A stretch of 64,000 bases of DNA from Nitrospiraceae bacterium (GTDB lineage: Bacteria > Nitrospirota > Thermodesulfovibrionia > Thermodesulfovibrionales > UBA6898). Location of the stretch: assembly GCA_020347665.1 (NCBI GenBank), contig CP070737.1:458158-522157 (forward strand), read 5' to 3'. The notes below the pieces were generated by a model. It saw only the letters and a list, made by a program, of their open reading frames with translations, was not told where the DNA came from and searched no databases. This document shows, in pieces, positions 42,875 through 52,133 of the stretch (the stretch's first letter is position 1; the number at the start of each line of letters is the position of its first letter). Both the position numbers and the translations under genes were made by a program.

Positions 42875-43540
42875 ATGACGATAATACAGGACAAGGAACG
42901 CATTGATGAGGCTCTAGAGTTAATATGGGTGCTGGGCGAAGAAGGTCATAACGAACTTGCCCGTTTCTCGATTAGCTCTGACGATCCGGATACGGATTCT
43001 CTTATCGAAACTCTGAATAAGAAGGCGCTCGCCCGCCTGGAAAATGACCAAATATTTTTTACGGAAAACGGTAGGAAACAAGCAAAAGGTCTCATCAGGA
43101 GACAGCGTCTCGCCGAAAGGCTATTCACAGATGTATTTGAAATGCCCGTCGAAGCTGTCGTTGATGATGCATGTAAAATGGAACATATTTTGAGTGAGGA
43201 ACTTACCGAAAGTGTCTGTACATTTCTGGGACACCCTCAGACCTGTCCCCATGGCAAACCGATCCCCAGAGGAGAATGCTGCAAGAAGTTTAAGATTGAA
43301 ATTACCCCTGTCGTTACAAGGCTGTGTGATTTTGAGGTTGGTGCTACTGGAAAAATAACGTTTATCGTTCCATCCGACTCTTCACGGATCAGCAAACTGA
43401 ATTCTCTCGGAATAACCGCTGGAAGTGTCATAAAATTCATTCAGAAGACCCCTTCCTGTGTCCTTCAGATTGATGAGACAACCGTTGCTCTCGATCCTGA
43501 AATTGCCAGGGAGATTCACGTAAAGAAGATTATTCAATAG
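42875..43540 (+). CDS. DtxR/MntR-family metal-dependent regulator with FeoA-like domain
   Basis: A 221-residue transcription regulator. The N-terminal winged helix is followed by RRQRLAERLFTDVFEM and ACKMEHILSEELTESVCTFLGHP, the DtxR dimerisation and metal-binding region with Cys, Glu and His in the standard places; CPHGKPIP is a family motif, here extended to GECCK. The last 75 residues are an SH3/FeoA-like domain. Such proteins sense Fe(II) or Mn(II). The gene is probably leaderless. Targets are unknown. Confidence 0.85.
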   Translation: MTIIQDKERIDEALELIWVLGEEGHNELARFSISSDDPDTDSLIETLNKKALARLENDQIFFTENGRKQAKGLIRRQRLAERLFTDVFEMPVEAVVDDACKMEHILSEELTESVCTFLGHPQTCPHGKPIPRGECCKKFKIEITPVVTRLCDFEVGATGKITFIVPSDSSRISKLNSLGITAGSVIKFIQKTPSCVLQIDETTVALDPEIAREIHVKKIIQ

Positions 43541-43661
43541 ACTTTGGTTGTTCGATTTCGTTGACTGCTTTAAGACACTTCATTTCCATCGCGTATGATC
43601 ATTCTTGTGTGTTCGCTGCTATACTAAAACTAAGGAGATCTTATTTGCGTTACACTAGGTT

Positions 43662-44480
43662 ATGATGACGGTCGATGAAAGAATAAGCCGAGCATCATCA
43701 GCGCAGGGCGAAGAGTTATGGAAATATGTTCGGGATCCTGTTTCCGAGGTCGTTCTGAATGTGGTCCTGAATAGAAAATTCTCTGAGGAAATGGCTATTT
43801 ACCTGGCGAAGCAAAAGAGTACGCGTGCCGACGTGCTCGGAATACTTGCTAATGATGTCAGGTTTAAAGACAGTTATCGTCTTAAACTCTCCATCTGTAA
43901 GAATCCGAAAACGCCTCTAAACATCTCAATGTCGCTCTTAAAATATTTTAGACTCTTTGACCTTGGCGACATGACGAAAGATCAGAATATCCCCATCAAT
44001 CTGAGGCAGAAAATTGAATACGCTATCACTGAAAAGATTCCCGCCATGCCGGCGGGGAACAAGATTGCTCTGTCAAAGAGGTCCAGTAGTACCATTGTTA
44101 TGGCTTTGCTGGAAAGAGGTGACCAGAGGGTGATAACTGCCTGTCTGGAGAGCCCGTTGATAAGTGAGGGGCATCTTTGTAAGGCAGTTAACAGGCGGCG
44201 GACAAAGCCAATGATCATCAGATTGATTTCTGAACACCCAAAGTGGTCTTTGAGATATACGGTTCGATATGCCTTGATACGGAACTATCATACACCAATG
44301 ACACGGATTACCTCTTTTTTGAAGGACATGAAAACTATTGATCTTAAAGACCTGTATGAAGATAGAAGCCTTCCCCTTTCCACAAAACCGTTCATATACC
44401 GGGAACTGCTCGACAGGAAAGAAACAACCACCGTTGATGTCGTTGATACCTATGATATTTCAGATAGCGAAGACATATGA
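43662..44480 (+). CDS. Conserved hypothetical helical-repeat protein
   Basis: A 272-residue helical protein. Blocks such as NPKTPLNISMSLLKYFRL, NIPINLRQKIEYAI, LSKRSSSTIVMALLERGDQRVI and ISEHPKWSLRYTVRYALIRN resemble HEAT or leucine-rich-variant repeats of a family I know from deltaproteobacterial and Nitrospirota genomes, always without assigned function. The AAGGAG upstream is some 27 bases away from the ATG and instead precedes a six-codon TTG frame whose TGA overlaps this start. No export signal. Confidence 0.7.
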   Translation: MMTVDERISRASSAQGEELWKYVRDPVSEVVLNVVLNRKFSEEMAIYLAKQKSTRADVLGILANDVRFKDSYRLKLSICKNPKTPLNISMSLLKYFRLFDLGDMTKDQNIPINLRQKIEYAITEKIPAMPAGNKIALSKRSSSTIVMALLERGDQRVITACLESPLISEGHLCKAVNRRRTKPMIIRLISEHPKWSLRYTVRYALIRNYHTPMTRITSFLKDMKTIDLKDLYEDRSLPLSTKPFIYRELLDRKETTTVDVVDTYDISDSEDI

Positions 44481-44614
44481 GGGATAGAGATGGAAGGCCT
44501 TCAAAAACGTAATCATGACATGCTTTTTTTCGCTGATCAGTGACCATAGTTCTCTTTGAGCTTGATAAAATAAGAAGAGAAATGGGTATACGGATAAAAG
44601 GGGGTATATCACAG

Positions 44615-45061
44615 ATGAACTATATCAGAAATACCATTTTTTTGTTGCTGGTGTTAGCTTCAGCATGCGCATATTCCGTTAGTTCTATACGTTTAGAAGA
44701 AGTAGATACGATACCGCAGAAGAGCTTTGAAACGTATCTTTACAGCGCGGGTTTCGGTGAAATTTTCCGGGCAATTCTGCTGAAGGATCCTGACAGCCTG
44801 GTTGAGATTGTTCCGTATACTGTTCAGATTCGCAAAGCAACCGGAACATTTGATGATGCCATACTGTTTATGAGCAGAGGAAGGTTATATAAGAGAGTAC
44901 ACGTGCAGAGTATCATGTATAAGGGCGAGAAAATCGGTTATCTTCTTACTCAGCCGAGAAAATACGGGCCGTATAACATCGGTTACGTTGAGGTTAATCT
45001 GTTTGAACGGAGCGGCAAAATCTATTTTGATGTAGATGAAAAGATCATTTACGGAGAATAA
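44615..45061 (+). CDS. Hypothetical exported protein
   Basis: A 148-residue protein with a clear signal segment (MNYIRNTIFLLLVLASACAYS). It may be cut by signal peptidase I, or be a lipoprotein with the weak lipobox ASAC. The start at 44615 follows AAAAGGGGG; upstream in-frame starts at 44540 and 44582 would place charged residues before the signal. The mature part is a mixed alpha/beta domain (VEIVPYTVQIRKATGTFDDA, GKIYFDVDEKI) I do not recognise. Confidence 0.6.
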   Translation: MNYIRNTIFLLLVLASACAYSVSSIRLEEVDTIPQKSFETYLYSAGFGEIFRAILLKDPDSLVEIVPYTVQIRKATGTFDDAILFMSRGRLYKRVHVQSIMYKGEKIGYLLTQPRKYGPYNIGYVEVNLFERSGKIYFDVDEKIIYGE

Positions 45062-45133
45062 TGGTTAAAGGATTGGAGAAAAAAAATGGGGTGACTTGCA
45101 GGAAAAGAACGCTGACATGGGAAGGTATCTGAT

Positions 45134-45391
45134 TTAGGCCGTTGATCGCTCTTTAAACAGCTGATACCACTTCCCTCTCAGGTCATCATAACATATCTTA
45201 TAGATAAAACCGTCTTCACAGATGACAGTAAAAAACCGTTTGATATCCCTCTGATCGATATCTTCTGTAATCCACCGGTCAATAATGTCCAGAATTTCTA
45301 CACGCCTCCTTTCCACGTAGAGCGCACGGGGACTTTCATAGCCGCGGTGCCCTGCATAAGCTTCTACCTGAATTTCCCTGGAAGTCGTCAT
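45134..45391 (-). CDS. Small conserved protein coupled to a glutamine amidotransferase
   Basis: An 85-residue soluble protein (IQVEAYAGHRGYESPRAL, then VEILDIIDRW, then FFTVICEDGFIYKICYDD and GKWYQLF). The segment order resembles short conserved hypothetical proteins with a single beta domain. Its ATG overlaps the stop of the upstream amidotransferase gene (ATGA), so it is translated with it. Function unknown. Confidence 0.6.
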   Translation of the reverse strand: MTTSREIQVEAYAGHRGYESPRALYVERRRVEILDIIDRWITEDIDQRDIKRFFTVICEDGFIYKICYDDLRGKWYQLFKERSTA

Positions 45392-46086
45392 TGATTTTTA
45401 GCTAATCGATTAAATATTCCTGATAAAGCATCATTATTCTTTTTAAACATTTTAGATCCCTGCATGAGTATTTCATCTGCGCTCTGTATATGAGGGGACT
45501 GCACAAGCTCATCTCTGCAGTTCTCGACAAGCTGTTGTACACTGTCATGGGTTGATTCAAGATGAAATTGTAGACCGATAACCCGGCCGTCATAGAGAAA
45601 TGCCTGATTCTGGCATGCCTCACTGCTTGCAAGAAGGAGAGCGTTTTCCGTTATATCAAACGTATCACCATGCCAGTGAAAAACGGTAAGATGGGCAGGC
45701 AAAAAGCCAAATATTTCAGATTGCCGGGCAGCCACAGAAAAGGCTATAGGGAACCATCCAATCTCCTTGTGACTATTACGATAAACCCGTGCACCGAGAG
45801 TATCGGCTATGAGTTGAGCGCCGAGACAAATTCCGACAACAATCTTCCGGGCTTCAATCGCTTTCCCTATAAAGTTCTTTTCCCTGACAAGCCAGCCATG
45901 TTCATCTTCCTGATAGATATTCATTGGTCCGCCTATAATGACAAGCCAGTCAATGGTATCCATTTCCGGTAATATCTCGTTTTTATAGATTTGTGTTGAT
46001 GTAAGTTTGTGTCCGTTCGAAGTTGACCAGAGCTCTATGCTGCCCGGCCCTTCGTACGGAACGTGCTGTACATAATGAATATTCAT
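45388..46086 (-). CDS. Class I glutamine amidotransferase-like protein
   Basis: A 232-residue protein of the GuaA-N/YfeJ type. GICLGAQLIAD holds the nucleophile Cys, FHWHGDTFD the substrate loop and GLQFHLEST the catalytic His-Glu. WLVIIGGPMNIYQEDEHGWL at the start is the typical first loop. It lacks a synthetase domain, so it could be a stand-alone amidase or a gamma-glutamyl hydrolase-like enzyme. Confidence 0.85.
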   Translation of the reverse strand: MNIHYVQHVPYEGPGSIELWSTSNGHKLTSTQIYKNEILPEMDTIDWLVIIGGPMNIYQEDEHGWLVREKNFIGKAIEARKIVVGICLGAQLIADTLGARVYRNSHKEIGWFPIAFSVAARQSEIFGFLPAHLTVFHWHGDTFDITENALLLASSEACQNQAFLYDGRVIGLQFHLESTHDSVQQLVENCRDELVQSPHIQSADEILMQGSKMFKKNNDALSGIFNRLAKNQ

Positions 46087-46159
46087 ACGCTCTTATGCAC
46101 CGTGGTGCTCATGACCGATTGTGTGGTCTGTTTGCAGAAGGTATAGCATGCACTGCTTT

Positions 46160-46846
46160 TTATGCTCGCGAACAATGTCCTATGAAACCTCCCTGTCGTC
46201 CGAATGGTTTTTTTGCATAACGGTATGAATAATATTTATCCGGATAGCAGTAAGTACATTCATCGGAGATCCAGATGTTATCCTCTGAAACACCGAGCGT
46301 CAGTGCCTGAATCTTGTTGGCCGTTGCAAGATCAAGACAGTGTTTATCTTCTTTCTCTTTGTAGTAATCACCCTCACCTGTTTGCTTCATGACTGCTTTA
46401 AAAACATCGGAATCAACCTCATAACAGCACCACTTTATGCTTGGGCCCATAGCCATTTGAATGTTTTCCGGCCTGCATGTAAATTCCCGAATCATGAGAC
46501 GAATGGTCTTCTGCAGCAGTGCATGAGCAGTGCCTCTCCATCCTGCGTGGACAACCGACACAACACCTCTTTTACTTTCATGCATCAGAATTGGTACGCA
46601 GTCAGCAACCTGTATTCCCAGCAGCACGCCCTGCTCCCTTGTGATAATCGCATCAGCAATTACTGGTTTGCGATCGGCATGAAGAATATGAATCGTATCG
46701 GTATGCTCTTGCATAGGCATGAATATATCTTCTTTCTTTATCTTGAGCATAGCACTGATGGCATCCAGATCCGCCCCTGGATGTTTGCGGGTAAATACAG
46801 CAATAACAGAATCCTTAAAAATATCAGGTGCGATAAACTGCTTCAT
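46160..46846 (-). CDS. pgeF: Peptidoglycan editing factor PgeF (YfiH family)
   Basis: A 228-residue protein of the former laccase-domain family. QVADCVPILMHE, VVSVVHAGWRGTAH, MGPSIKWCCYEV and ISDECTYC hold the zinc-binding His and Cys residues. PgeF proteins remove misplaced amino acids (L-Ser) from peptidoglycan precursors. The ATG at 46846 overlaps the nnrDE stop codon (TGATG), a coupled start. Confidence 0.92.
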   Translation of the reverse strand: MKQFIAPDIFKDSVIAVFTRKHPGADLDAISAMLKIKKEDIFMPMQEHTDTIHILHADRKPVIADAIITREQGVLLGIQVADCVPILMHESKRGVVSVVHAGWRGTAHALLQKTIRLMIREFTCRPENIQMAMGPSIKWCCYEVDSDVFKAVMKQTGEGDYYKEKEDKHCLDLATANKIQALTLGVSEDNIWISDECTYCYPDKYYSYRYAKKPFGRQGGFIGHCSRA

Positions 46847-48432
46847 CACACGTGCAGTGAAGAGAATGCCTTAGGCAGCATGGCAGTAATATCTGATGCT
46901 ATAAGAGAATGCATTCCGAATTCAGCTGCAGCAAAATCGCCTGCAAGGCCATGCAGGTATGGTCCCAGGATTGCTGCAGAGCACGGCGAAAGTCCCTGAC
47001 CAAGGATCGCAGCGATCATACCGGTAAGAACATCACCTGATCCTGCTGTAGCCATTCCCGGATTTCCGGTCGTATTGATATAAACACTTCCATCAGATTC
47101 GGCAACAACGGTCGGAGCCCCTTTGAGCACGACACAGACCCCCATTATTTTTGAAAATGAACGAACCATACCTATTCTATCTGATTCAATCTCTTTTCGA
47201 GCACCTCTCTGTGCCGCTCCGGTCTTTGTGCTCTCGCTCGTCTTCCGGCTGAATTCTGGTAATTGCATGATCAGCCGTGCCATCTCACCGGGATGTGGTG
47301 TGAGAATAACGGGAGCCTTGGCTTTTTTCAGTGCGGTTATTCCCCTGCTCAGGGAGTTCAGTCCGTCTGCATCAATAACCATCGGTGCCGTTGATTTTTG
47401 GACAAGATCTGAAATGATTTTGACCGTATGATCAGTAAGACCGATTCCAGGACCAATCGCCAAGATATCAGCATTTTTACTGAGAAATCTCAATATCTGG
47501 GGAGCAGCCTTTTTGGAAAGTGAGCCATCCCCATTATCAGCAAGCGGCAATACCATTTCTTCAGTTACCCGTGCCTGAAACACGTCAATGAGTGTTTCAG
47601 GAACACCTATGGTTATCATGCCTGCGCCTGATCTGAGACATGCTTCAGCAGCCATCATTGCTGCGCCTGTTTTTCCCTTGGAGCCGGCAACCAGTAATAT
47701 ATGTCCGTAATCTCCTTTATGAGAATCATCAAAACGTTCTGGCAGCAGGAGCGCAGCATCAGATTGCTCGATTGTCTGTGTCTGCAGTGTTTCAGAGTTT
47801 GTAAGTTCCTCGGGAAAACCGATATCCTGAATGTCTAATTTTCCGGTATAGTGCGCCCCCGGAAAGAGTTTATGGCCGATCTTAGGAAGGCCAAAGGTAA
47901 TTGTATGGCCTGCACGAACCGCTTCACCCATGACCTGCCCGTTGTCAGAAGAGATACCAGACGGAATATCAACAGCCAGCACATCAGCACGTGAACTGTT
48001 GATCACTGATATTACCTGTGCAAGAGGATATCTGACGGTTTTATTGATTCCGGTACCAAGGAGGGCATCAACAACAAGAGAGCGACTGAGTTCACTGCTC
48101 TTCATAACCGTCCGGAATTCGACCGACACTCCCTTTTTGACCGCTGATTGATACTGCAACAGGCAATCAGGGCTCAATTTATCCTTCGGTGAACAGACAT
48201 ATGACGTTACATTCCATTTCCACTTGTGCAGGATTCGTGCAGCGACGAGTCCGTCACCTCCGTTGTTTCCACCACCGCAAAGTACGATCACTTTTCGCTT
48301 TCGGTAAAGCTCTTTTACCTTCTCGGCTACTGCAGTTCCTGCACGCTCCATAAGGACACGTCCGGAAATGCCAAATTCCTGTATGGTCTGCCTATCTATG
48401 TCCTGCATCTCTTCAGCCGTTACTACTTTCAC
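46846..48432 (-). CDS. nnrDE: Bifunctional NAD(P)H-hydrate epimerase / ADP-dependent dehydratase
   Basis: Repairs damaged NADH and NADPH hydrates, 528 residues. The N-terminal epimerase domain has GGGNNGGDGLVAAR and VDALLGTGINK; the C-terminal dehydratase domain has VLLVAGSKGKTGAAMMA, AIGPGIG, LTPHPGEMARL, and NTTGNPGMATAGSGDVLTG. The start is a GTG overlapping the acpS stop (GTGA). acpS-nnrDE-pgeF is a common gene order. Confidence 0.95.
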   Translation of the reverse strand: MKVVTAEEMQDIDRQTIQEFGISGRVLMERAGTAVAEKVKELYRKRKVIVLCGGGNNGGDGLVAARILHKWKWNVTSYVCSPKDKLSPDCLLQYQSAVKKGVSVEFRTVMKSSELSRSLVVDALLGTGINKTVRYPLAQVISVINSSRADVLAVDIPSGISSDNGQVMGEAVRAGHTITFGLPKIGHKLFPGAHYTGKLDIQDIGFPEELTNSETLQTQTIEQSDAALLLPERFDDSHKGDYGHILLVAGSKGKTGAAMMAAEACLRSGAGMITIGVPETLIDVFQARVTEEMVLPLADNGDGSLSKKAAPQILRFLSKNADILAIGPGIGLTDHTVKIISDLVQKSTAPMVIDADGLNSLSRGITALKKAKAPVILTPHPGEMARLIMQLPEFSRKTSESTKTGAAQRGARKEIESDRIGMVRSFSKIMGVCVVLKGAPTVVAESDGSVYINTTGNPGMATAGSGDVLTGMIAAILGQGLSPCSAAILGPYLHGLAGDFAAAEFGMHSLIASDITAMLPKAFSSLHV

Positions 48433-48806
48433 GGGGAAGTCTCCAGAACCACGCAGGCAACGCCAAACTCTCTTTCATGGCTGAGACTCAGATGAATCGA
48501 GGTAATTGATTTGCCTACGAAAAAAGCCTTCAGTTTTCCCATAACGTTGATGAATGGACGCCCGTTTCCGTAATTCACAACCTCAATGTCAGTGAGGGAG
48601 ACCGGAATATCAGAACCAATAGCTTTTATAAGGGCTTCTTTGGCAGCGAATCTCACAGAGAGTGAGAGGTAAGGATCTTTTTTTTCATAGCAGTACGAGA
48701 TCTCTTTTTCTGTGAACACTCTCTTGAGAAACCGCTCCTCCCACCGGTGCACAGCTGTTCTTACGCGATCGATCTTAACGAGATCTATGCCAATGCCGTA
48801 TATCAT
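48429..48806 (-). CDS. acpS: Holo-[acyl-carrier-protein] synthase
   Basis: Transfers phosphopantetheine to acyl carrier protein, 125 residues. IYGIGIDLVKIDRV holds the Mg-binding Asp, RFAAKEALIKAIG the second site, and SLSHEREFGVACVV the C-terminal motif. The ATG at 48806 gives the standard family start; one six codons upstream is less likely. Confidence 0.94.
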   Translation of the reverse strand: MIYGIGIDLVKIDRVRTAVHRWEERFLKRVFTEKEISYCYEKKDPYLSLSVRFAAKEALIKAIGSDIPVSLTDIEVVNYGNGRPFINVMGKLKAFFVGKSITSIHLSLSHEREFGVACVVLETSP

Positions 48807-48991
48807 ATTGAAAAGAAAGTGCAATCAGCAGTACGGAATATTTAAAGCATAACATTAAATTAAGACATATAACATGCTATATTATTTGTAATAATTAATA
48901 TGTTTAATGCTATCACACTGCTCAGAACTGCTGTTTTCGCCATGCGCTTTGCGCTATGCGTTTCTTCTTATCCTTAACGTTAACCTTGACC

Positions 48992-49717
48992 TTATCCTGT
49001 TTTTCTTGCTTTGTCCATTAACTCCTTCATTTCACGAACAGCTCGCTCAATCCCGACCAGGACAGCCCGTGATATAATACTGTGCCCTATATAGAGTCCT
49101 CGTATATCCTTATGTTCTGCAATTTGAGACACATTCGTATAGTTCAGGGCATGGCCTGCATTGGCTTCCAGGCCGACTGCAACTGCCTTGTTTATCGCAT
49201 CGATGACCCTAATCAGCTCTTTATCCTGCTGTCTCCCTTTCCGATTGGCATACTGACCAGTATGGATTTCAACCATGTCCGCACCGATCGTTTTTGACAA
49301 ATCGATATCATTTTTAGAGGGATTGATAAAGAGACTTACAAAGATATTACTGTCCTGAAGGGTTTTAATTGCTCGTTGCAGCGTATGTCGATTTCTTTTG
49401 ATGTCCAGTCCGCCTTCTGTGGTTAGTTCTTTTCTTTTTTCGGGAACCAGGGTTACCATATCAGGCCGTTTCTTTTTTGCGATGGATATCATTTCCCTGG
49501 TTGCAGCCATCTCCAGATTCAGTTCAACAGGAACAATCTCCTTCAGGAGATCGAGATCACGGTCTTGAATGTGACGACGGTCTTCTCGCAAGTGTATCGT
49601 GATGCCATCTGCCCCGCCGAGAATAGCGAGCGATGCAGCTATGACCGGATCAGGTTCAACACCAAGGCGAGCCTGTCTTACTGTGGCAACGTGATCTACA
49701 TTAACTCCCAGTATCAC
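48992..49717 (-). CDS. pdxJ: Pyridoxine 5'-phosphate synthase
   Basis: Last step of DXP-dependent vitamin B6 synthesis, 241 residues. LGVNVDHVATVRQAR at the start, GADGITIHLREDRRHI and GLEANAGHALNYTNV are the substrate-binding blocks. The 185-base spacer to acpS is AT-rich and holds short palindromes (GCGC-TTT-GCGC, TTAACGTTAA) but no gene. Confidence 0.96.
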   Translation of the reverse strand: MILGVNVDHVATVRQARLGVEPDPVIAASLAILGGADGITIHLREDRRHIQDRDLDLLKEIVPVELNLEMAATREMISIAKKKRPDMVTLVPEKRKELTTEGGLDIKRNRHTLQRAIKTLQDSNIFVSLFINPSKNDIDLSKTIGADMVEIHTGQYANRKGRQQDKELIRVIDAINKAVAVGLEANAGHALNYTNVSQIAEHKDIRGLYIGHSIISRAVLVGIERAVREMKELMDKARKTG

Positions 49718-49737
49718 TGTTTCCTCCCCCGCCCGGT

Positions 49738-50163
49738 TTATGGCACTATCGTAACGTCTTTCACTGACGAGGCAATAACAAAAACCTTCTCATTATTAGA
49801 TCCTAGGTCTACCGGTATCAGAAAAAATCCCTTCAGATTTCCATCCATTTTTGAGAGGAAAAAACCATGTTTCCAGGGGACGTCTCCTTCAAGAAAACCC
49901 ACAAGAGATTCACCATCCTTGAACTTGATAAATACCCGTTTTCCCGTCGGTTTGCTTAATCCATATACTTTCTTTTCATGATAATTTTCATCTCCTACAA
50001 AAAATCTCACGAAAAATATTGCCTTCAATTTATCAATGTGAACCGTACGAATTTTCTCAGAATCCTGTTCTTTTATGGTCACCTCATCTTTTGCAGGAGA
50101 AAAGTCCTTTACATAACCTTTTATCATGTTGCCGTTATTATATCGTAATACAGCTTTCTTCAT
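49738..50163 (-). CDS. Conserved hypothetical protein (DUF6982-like)
   Basis: A 141-residue, all-beta, soluble protein: VLRYNNGNMIKGYVKDFSP, then IDKLKAIFFVRFFVGDENY, then VFIKFKDGESLVGFLEGDVP, i.e. two similar small-barrel halves. I recall this layout as DUF6982, often near PilZ or chemosensory genes, but cannot verify it. Function unknown. It lies between pdxJ and the parvulin gene on the same strand. Confidence 0.6.
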   Translation of the reverse strand: MKKAVLRYNNGNMIKGYVKDFSPAKDEVTIKEQDSEKIRTVHIDKLKAIFFVRFFVGDENYHEKKVYGLSKPTGKRVFIKFKDGESLVGFLEGDVPWKHGFFLSKMDGNLKGFFLIPVDLGSNNEKVFVIASSVKDVTIVP

Positions 50164-50172
50164 CGCTCTATA

Positions 50173-51069
50173 TTAAAGGTTTATTTCGATCTTGGCCATC
50201 TTTTTTCTGTCAGCTACCCAGTGCGCAATGGCCGCCTGTCTTTTCTGTTGCAATAACAGAGTATTTATATCGTCTTTCACCTCTTCAAACCTTGCTACGG
50301 TTTCCTTTTCCCGATCTTTAACCCGTATCAGGAAATAACTGTTCTTCCCCATGTACGGTCCTCCGTGTGTGCCAACGTCGAGACCTTTTATTGCCGATGA
50401 TATTGATCGTGAAAAAACAGCGGGATTTACCCATCCATAATCAGTCGAAAAAGCTTTTTTTTCTTCTCTTAATTCATCTGCCATTTGATCAAAACTGATT
50501 TTATTATTTTTCATGATGTCCAGGGCTGCAAGTGCTGCCTCTTCATTCGGAAACTCTACGAGTCTCATAAAGACGCGGATCGGTTTGATGAAGGGTTTTG
50601 GACTATTGGAATAGTACTCCCGAATCTCATGTTCCTGGACAGCATCTTCGTTCACCAGAGTATTGATAAATTTTGAAATAATCATCTTTTCTTTTGTCAT
50701 GGTCTTAAACTGATCAAAGGCTATTCCTCTTTCCTTCAATCTGCTGTCGAATTCTTCCTTGCCTGCCGATTTCCTCATGGATGTAATCTGTTTATCGAGC
50801 TCTTCATCTGAAACCTGTATGTCCCGTCCTGCAGCTTCTTCGAGTATCAGGGTTTCACCAATCAGTTCCTGTATAACAGCCTGTTTGATTCTGGACATGT
50901 CCACTCCCAATTTCATCTGTTTATGTGCCTCAACACGCTCATTCAATCGAAACTCATAGGTTTTTCCGTCTATTTCTTTCCCGTTTACAATGATTGGCGG
51001 TTTGGAACAACCAGAAAGAAAAACCAGAATCACGATCGAGAAGACAAGGATGGTAGTGTAGTTCTTCAC
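50173..51069 (-). CDS. Parvulin-type peptidyl-prolyl isomerase lipoprotein (SurA/PrsA-like)
   Basis: A 298-residue envelope foldase. The start is GTG at 51069 behind AAGGGGGGA; it gives a signal segment ending in the lipobox LSGC. A SurA-N-like helical region with coiled-coil character (IKQAVIQELIGETLILEEAA) precedes a PpiC/parvulin domain (residues about 160-260) with TDYGWVNPAVF. It probably helps fold exported proteins. It follows hypE by 13 bases but need not share its function. Confidence 0.82.
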   Translation of the reverse strand: MKNYTTILVFSIVILVFLSGCSKPPIIVNGKEIDGKTYEFRLNERVEAHKQMKLGVDMSRIKQAVIQELIGETLILEEAAGRDIQVSDEELDKQITSMRKSAGKEEFDSRLKERGIAFDQFKTMTKEKMIISKFINTLVNEDAVQEHEIREYYSNSPKPFIKPIRVFMRLVEFPNEEAALAALDIMKNNKISFDQMADELREEKKAFSTDYGWVNPAVFSRSISSAIKGLDVGTHGGPYMGKNSYFLIRVKDREKETVARFEEVKDDINTLLLQQKRQAAIAHWVADRKKMAKIEINL

Positions 51070-51082
51070 AGTATTCCCCCCT

Positions 51083-52132
51083 TCAGCAGATTCGAGGCAA
51101 TTGGTCACCGGAAAGCATGTCAATAATTCGTGTGCCACCAAAATCAGTTTTCAATAACACAGTCTTTTCCGGCTTTTCGGATACTTCACCTATGATAGCA
51201 GAATCGCGACCAAAAGTATGTTTTTTCATTTCATAAATCAGTTTATCAGCATCACCATTGGCAACGACCGCAACCAGAATACCTTCATTTGCTACATAAA
51301 GCGGATCGAGACCGAGGAGCTCACATGCCCCCCTAACACCCGACTGAATACGGACAGCATTTTCAAAAAGAGTTACCCCGTACCCGGAATCATTCGCCAT
51401 TTCTTTCAAAGTCGTTGCGAGGCCTCCTCTTGTAGGATCTCTCATAGTCCTGATGTTCTTGGATGTTCGCAGTATCGTCTCCACAAGATTGTTCAGAGGT
51501 CGCACATCACTCATAATCTGTGGTTCAAAACTTATACCATTTCGTTCCGCCATTACCGATATACCATGATTTCCGATAGAACCGCTCAGGATTATCTTAT
51601 CTCCGGGCTTCATCTCCGAAGACGAAATAGTCACTCCTTCGTATACAACCCCGATGCCCGCCGTATTAATAAATACACCATCTGCTTTTCCCTTATCCAC
51701 CACTTTTGTATCCCCGGCAACGACTGCTACGCCAGTTTTATCTGCAAGTGATTTCATGGAATTGAGAATCCTCTCAAGATCTGAAACCGGAAAACCCTCC
51801 TCGATGATAAATCCGGCAGTGAGGTAGAGCGGCCGTGCACCTGAAACAGCAAGGTCGTTGACCGTACCGCATATGGCAAGTGTGCCAATATCACCTCCAG
51901 GAAAGAATAAGGGTGAAACAACATAGGAATCAGTCGTAATGGCCAGTTTCTGTTTTGCCGGTATGTCGACAACTGCCGAATCAGAGAGCGTTTTAATATC
52001 GAATGCAGGCACAAAATACTCCCTGATTAATCTGTGCATCATCGTGCCGCCGCTTCCGTGGCTTAACTGAATGGTCTCCAAATCTTCGTCTCTATCATCG
52101 TGCTCAGATGGATCGTGATGTGATGACATCAT
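51083..52132 (-). CDS. hypE: Hydrogenase maturation protein HypE
   Basis: Makes the cyanide ligand precursor of [NiFe]-hydrogenase: dehydrates the C-terminal thiocarbamate. 349 residues, AIR-synthase-like, with LSHGSGGTMMHRLI and TTDSYVVSPLFFPGGDIG, and the C-terminal PRIC whose last Cys receives the carbamoyl group. The N-terminal 15 residues are His/Asp-rich (SSHHDPSEHDDRDED). The start is 1 base after the hypD stop. Confidence 0.96.
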   Translation of the reverse strand: MMSSHHDPSEHDDRDEDLETIQLSHGSGGTMMHRLIREYFVPAFDIKTLSDSAVVDIPAKQKLAITTDSYVVSPLFFPGGDIGTLAICGTVNDLAVSGARPLYLTAGFIIEEGFPVSDLERILNSMKSLADKTGVAVVAGDTKVVDKGKADGVFINTAGIGVVYEGVTISSSEMKPGDKIILSGSIGNHGISVMAERNGISFEPQIMSDVRPLNNLVETILRTSKNIRTMRDPTRGGLATTLKEMANDSGYGVTLFENAVRIQSGVRGACELLGLDPLYVANEGILVAVVANGDADKLIYEMKKHTFGRDSAIIGEVSEKPEKTVLLKTDFGGTRIIDMLSGDQLPRIC

Positions 52133-52133
52133 G

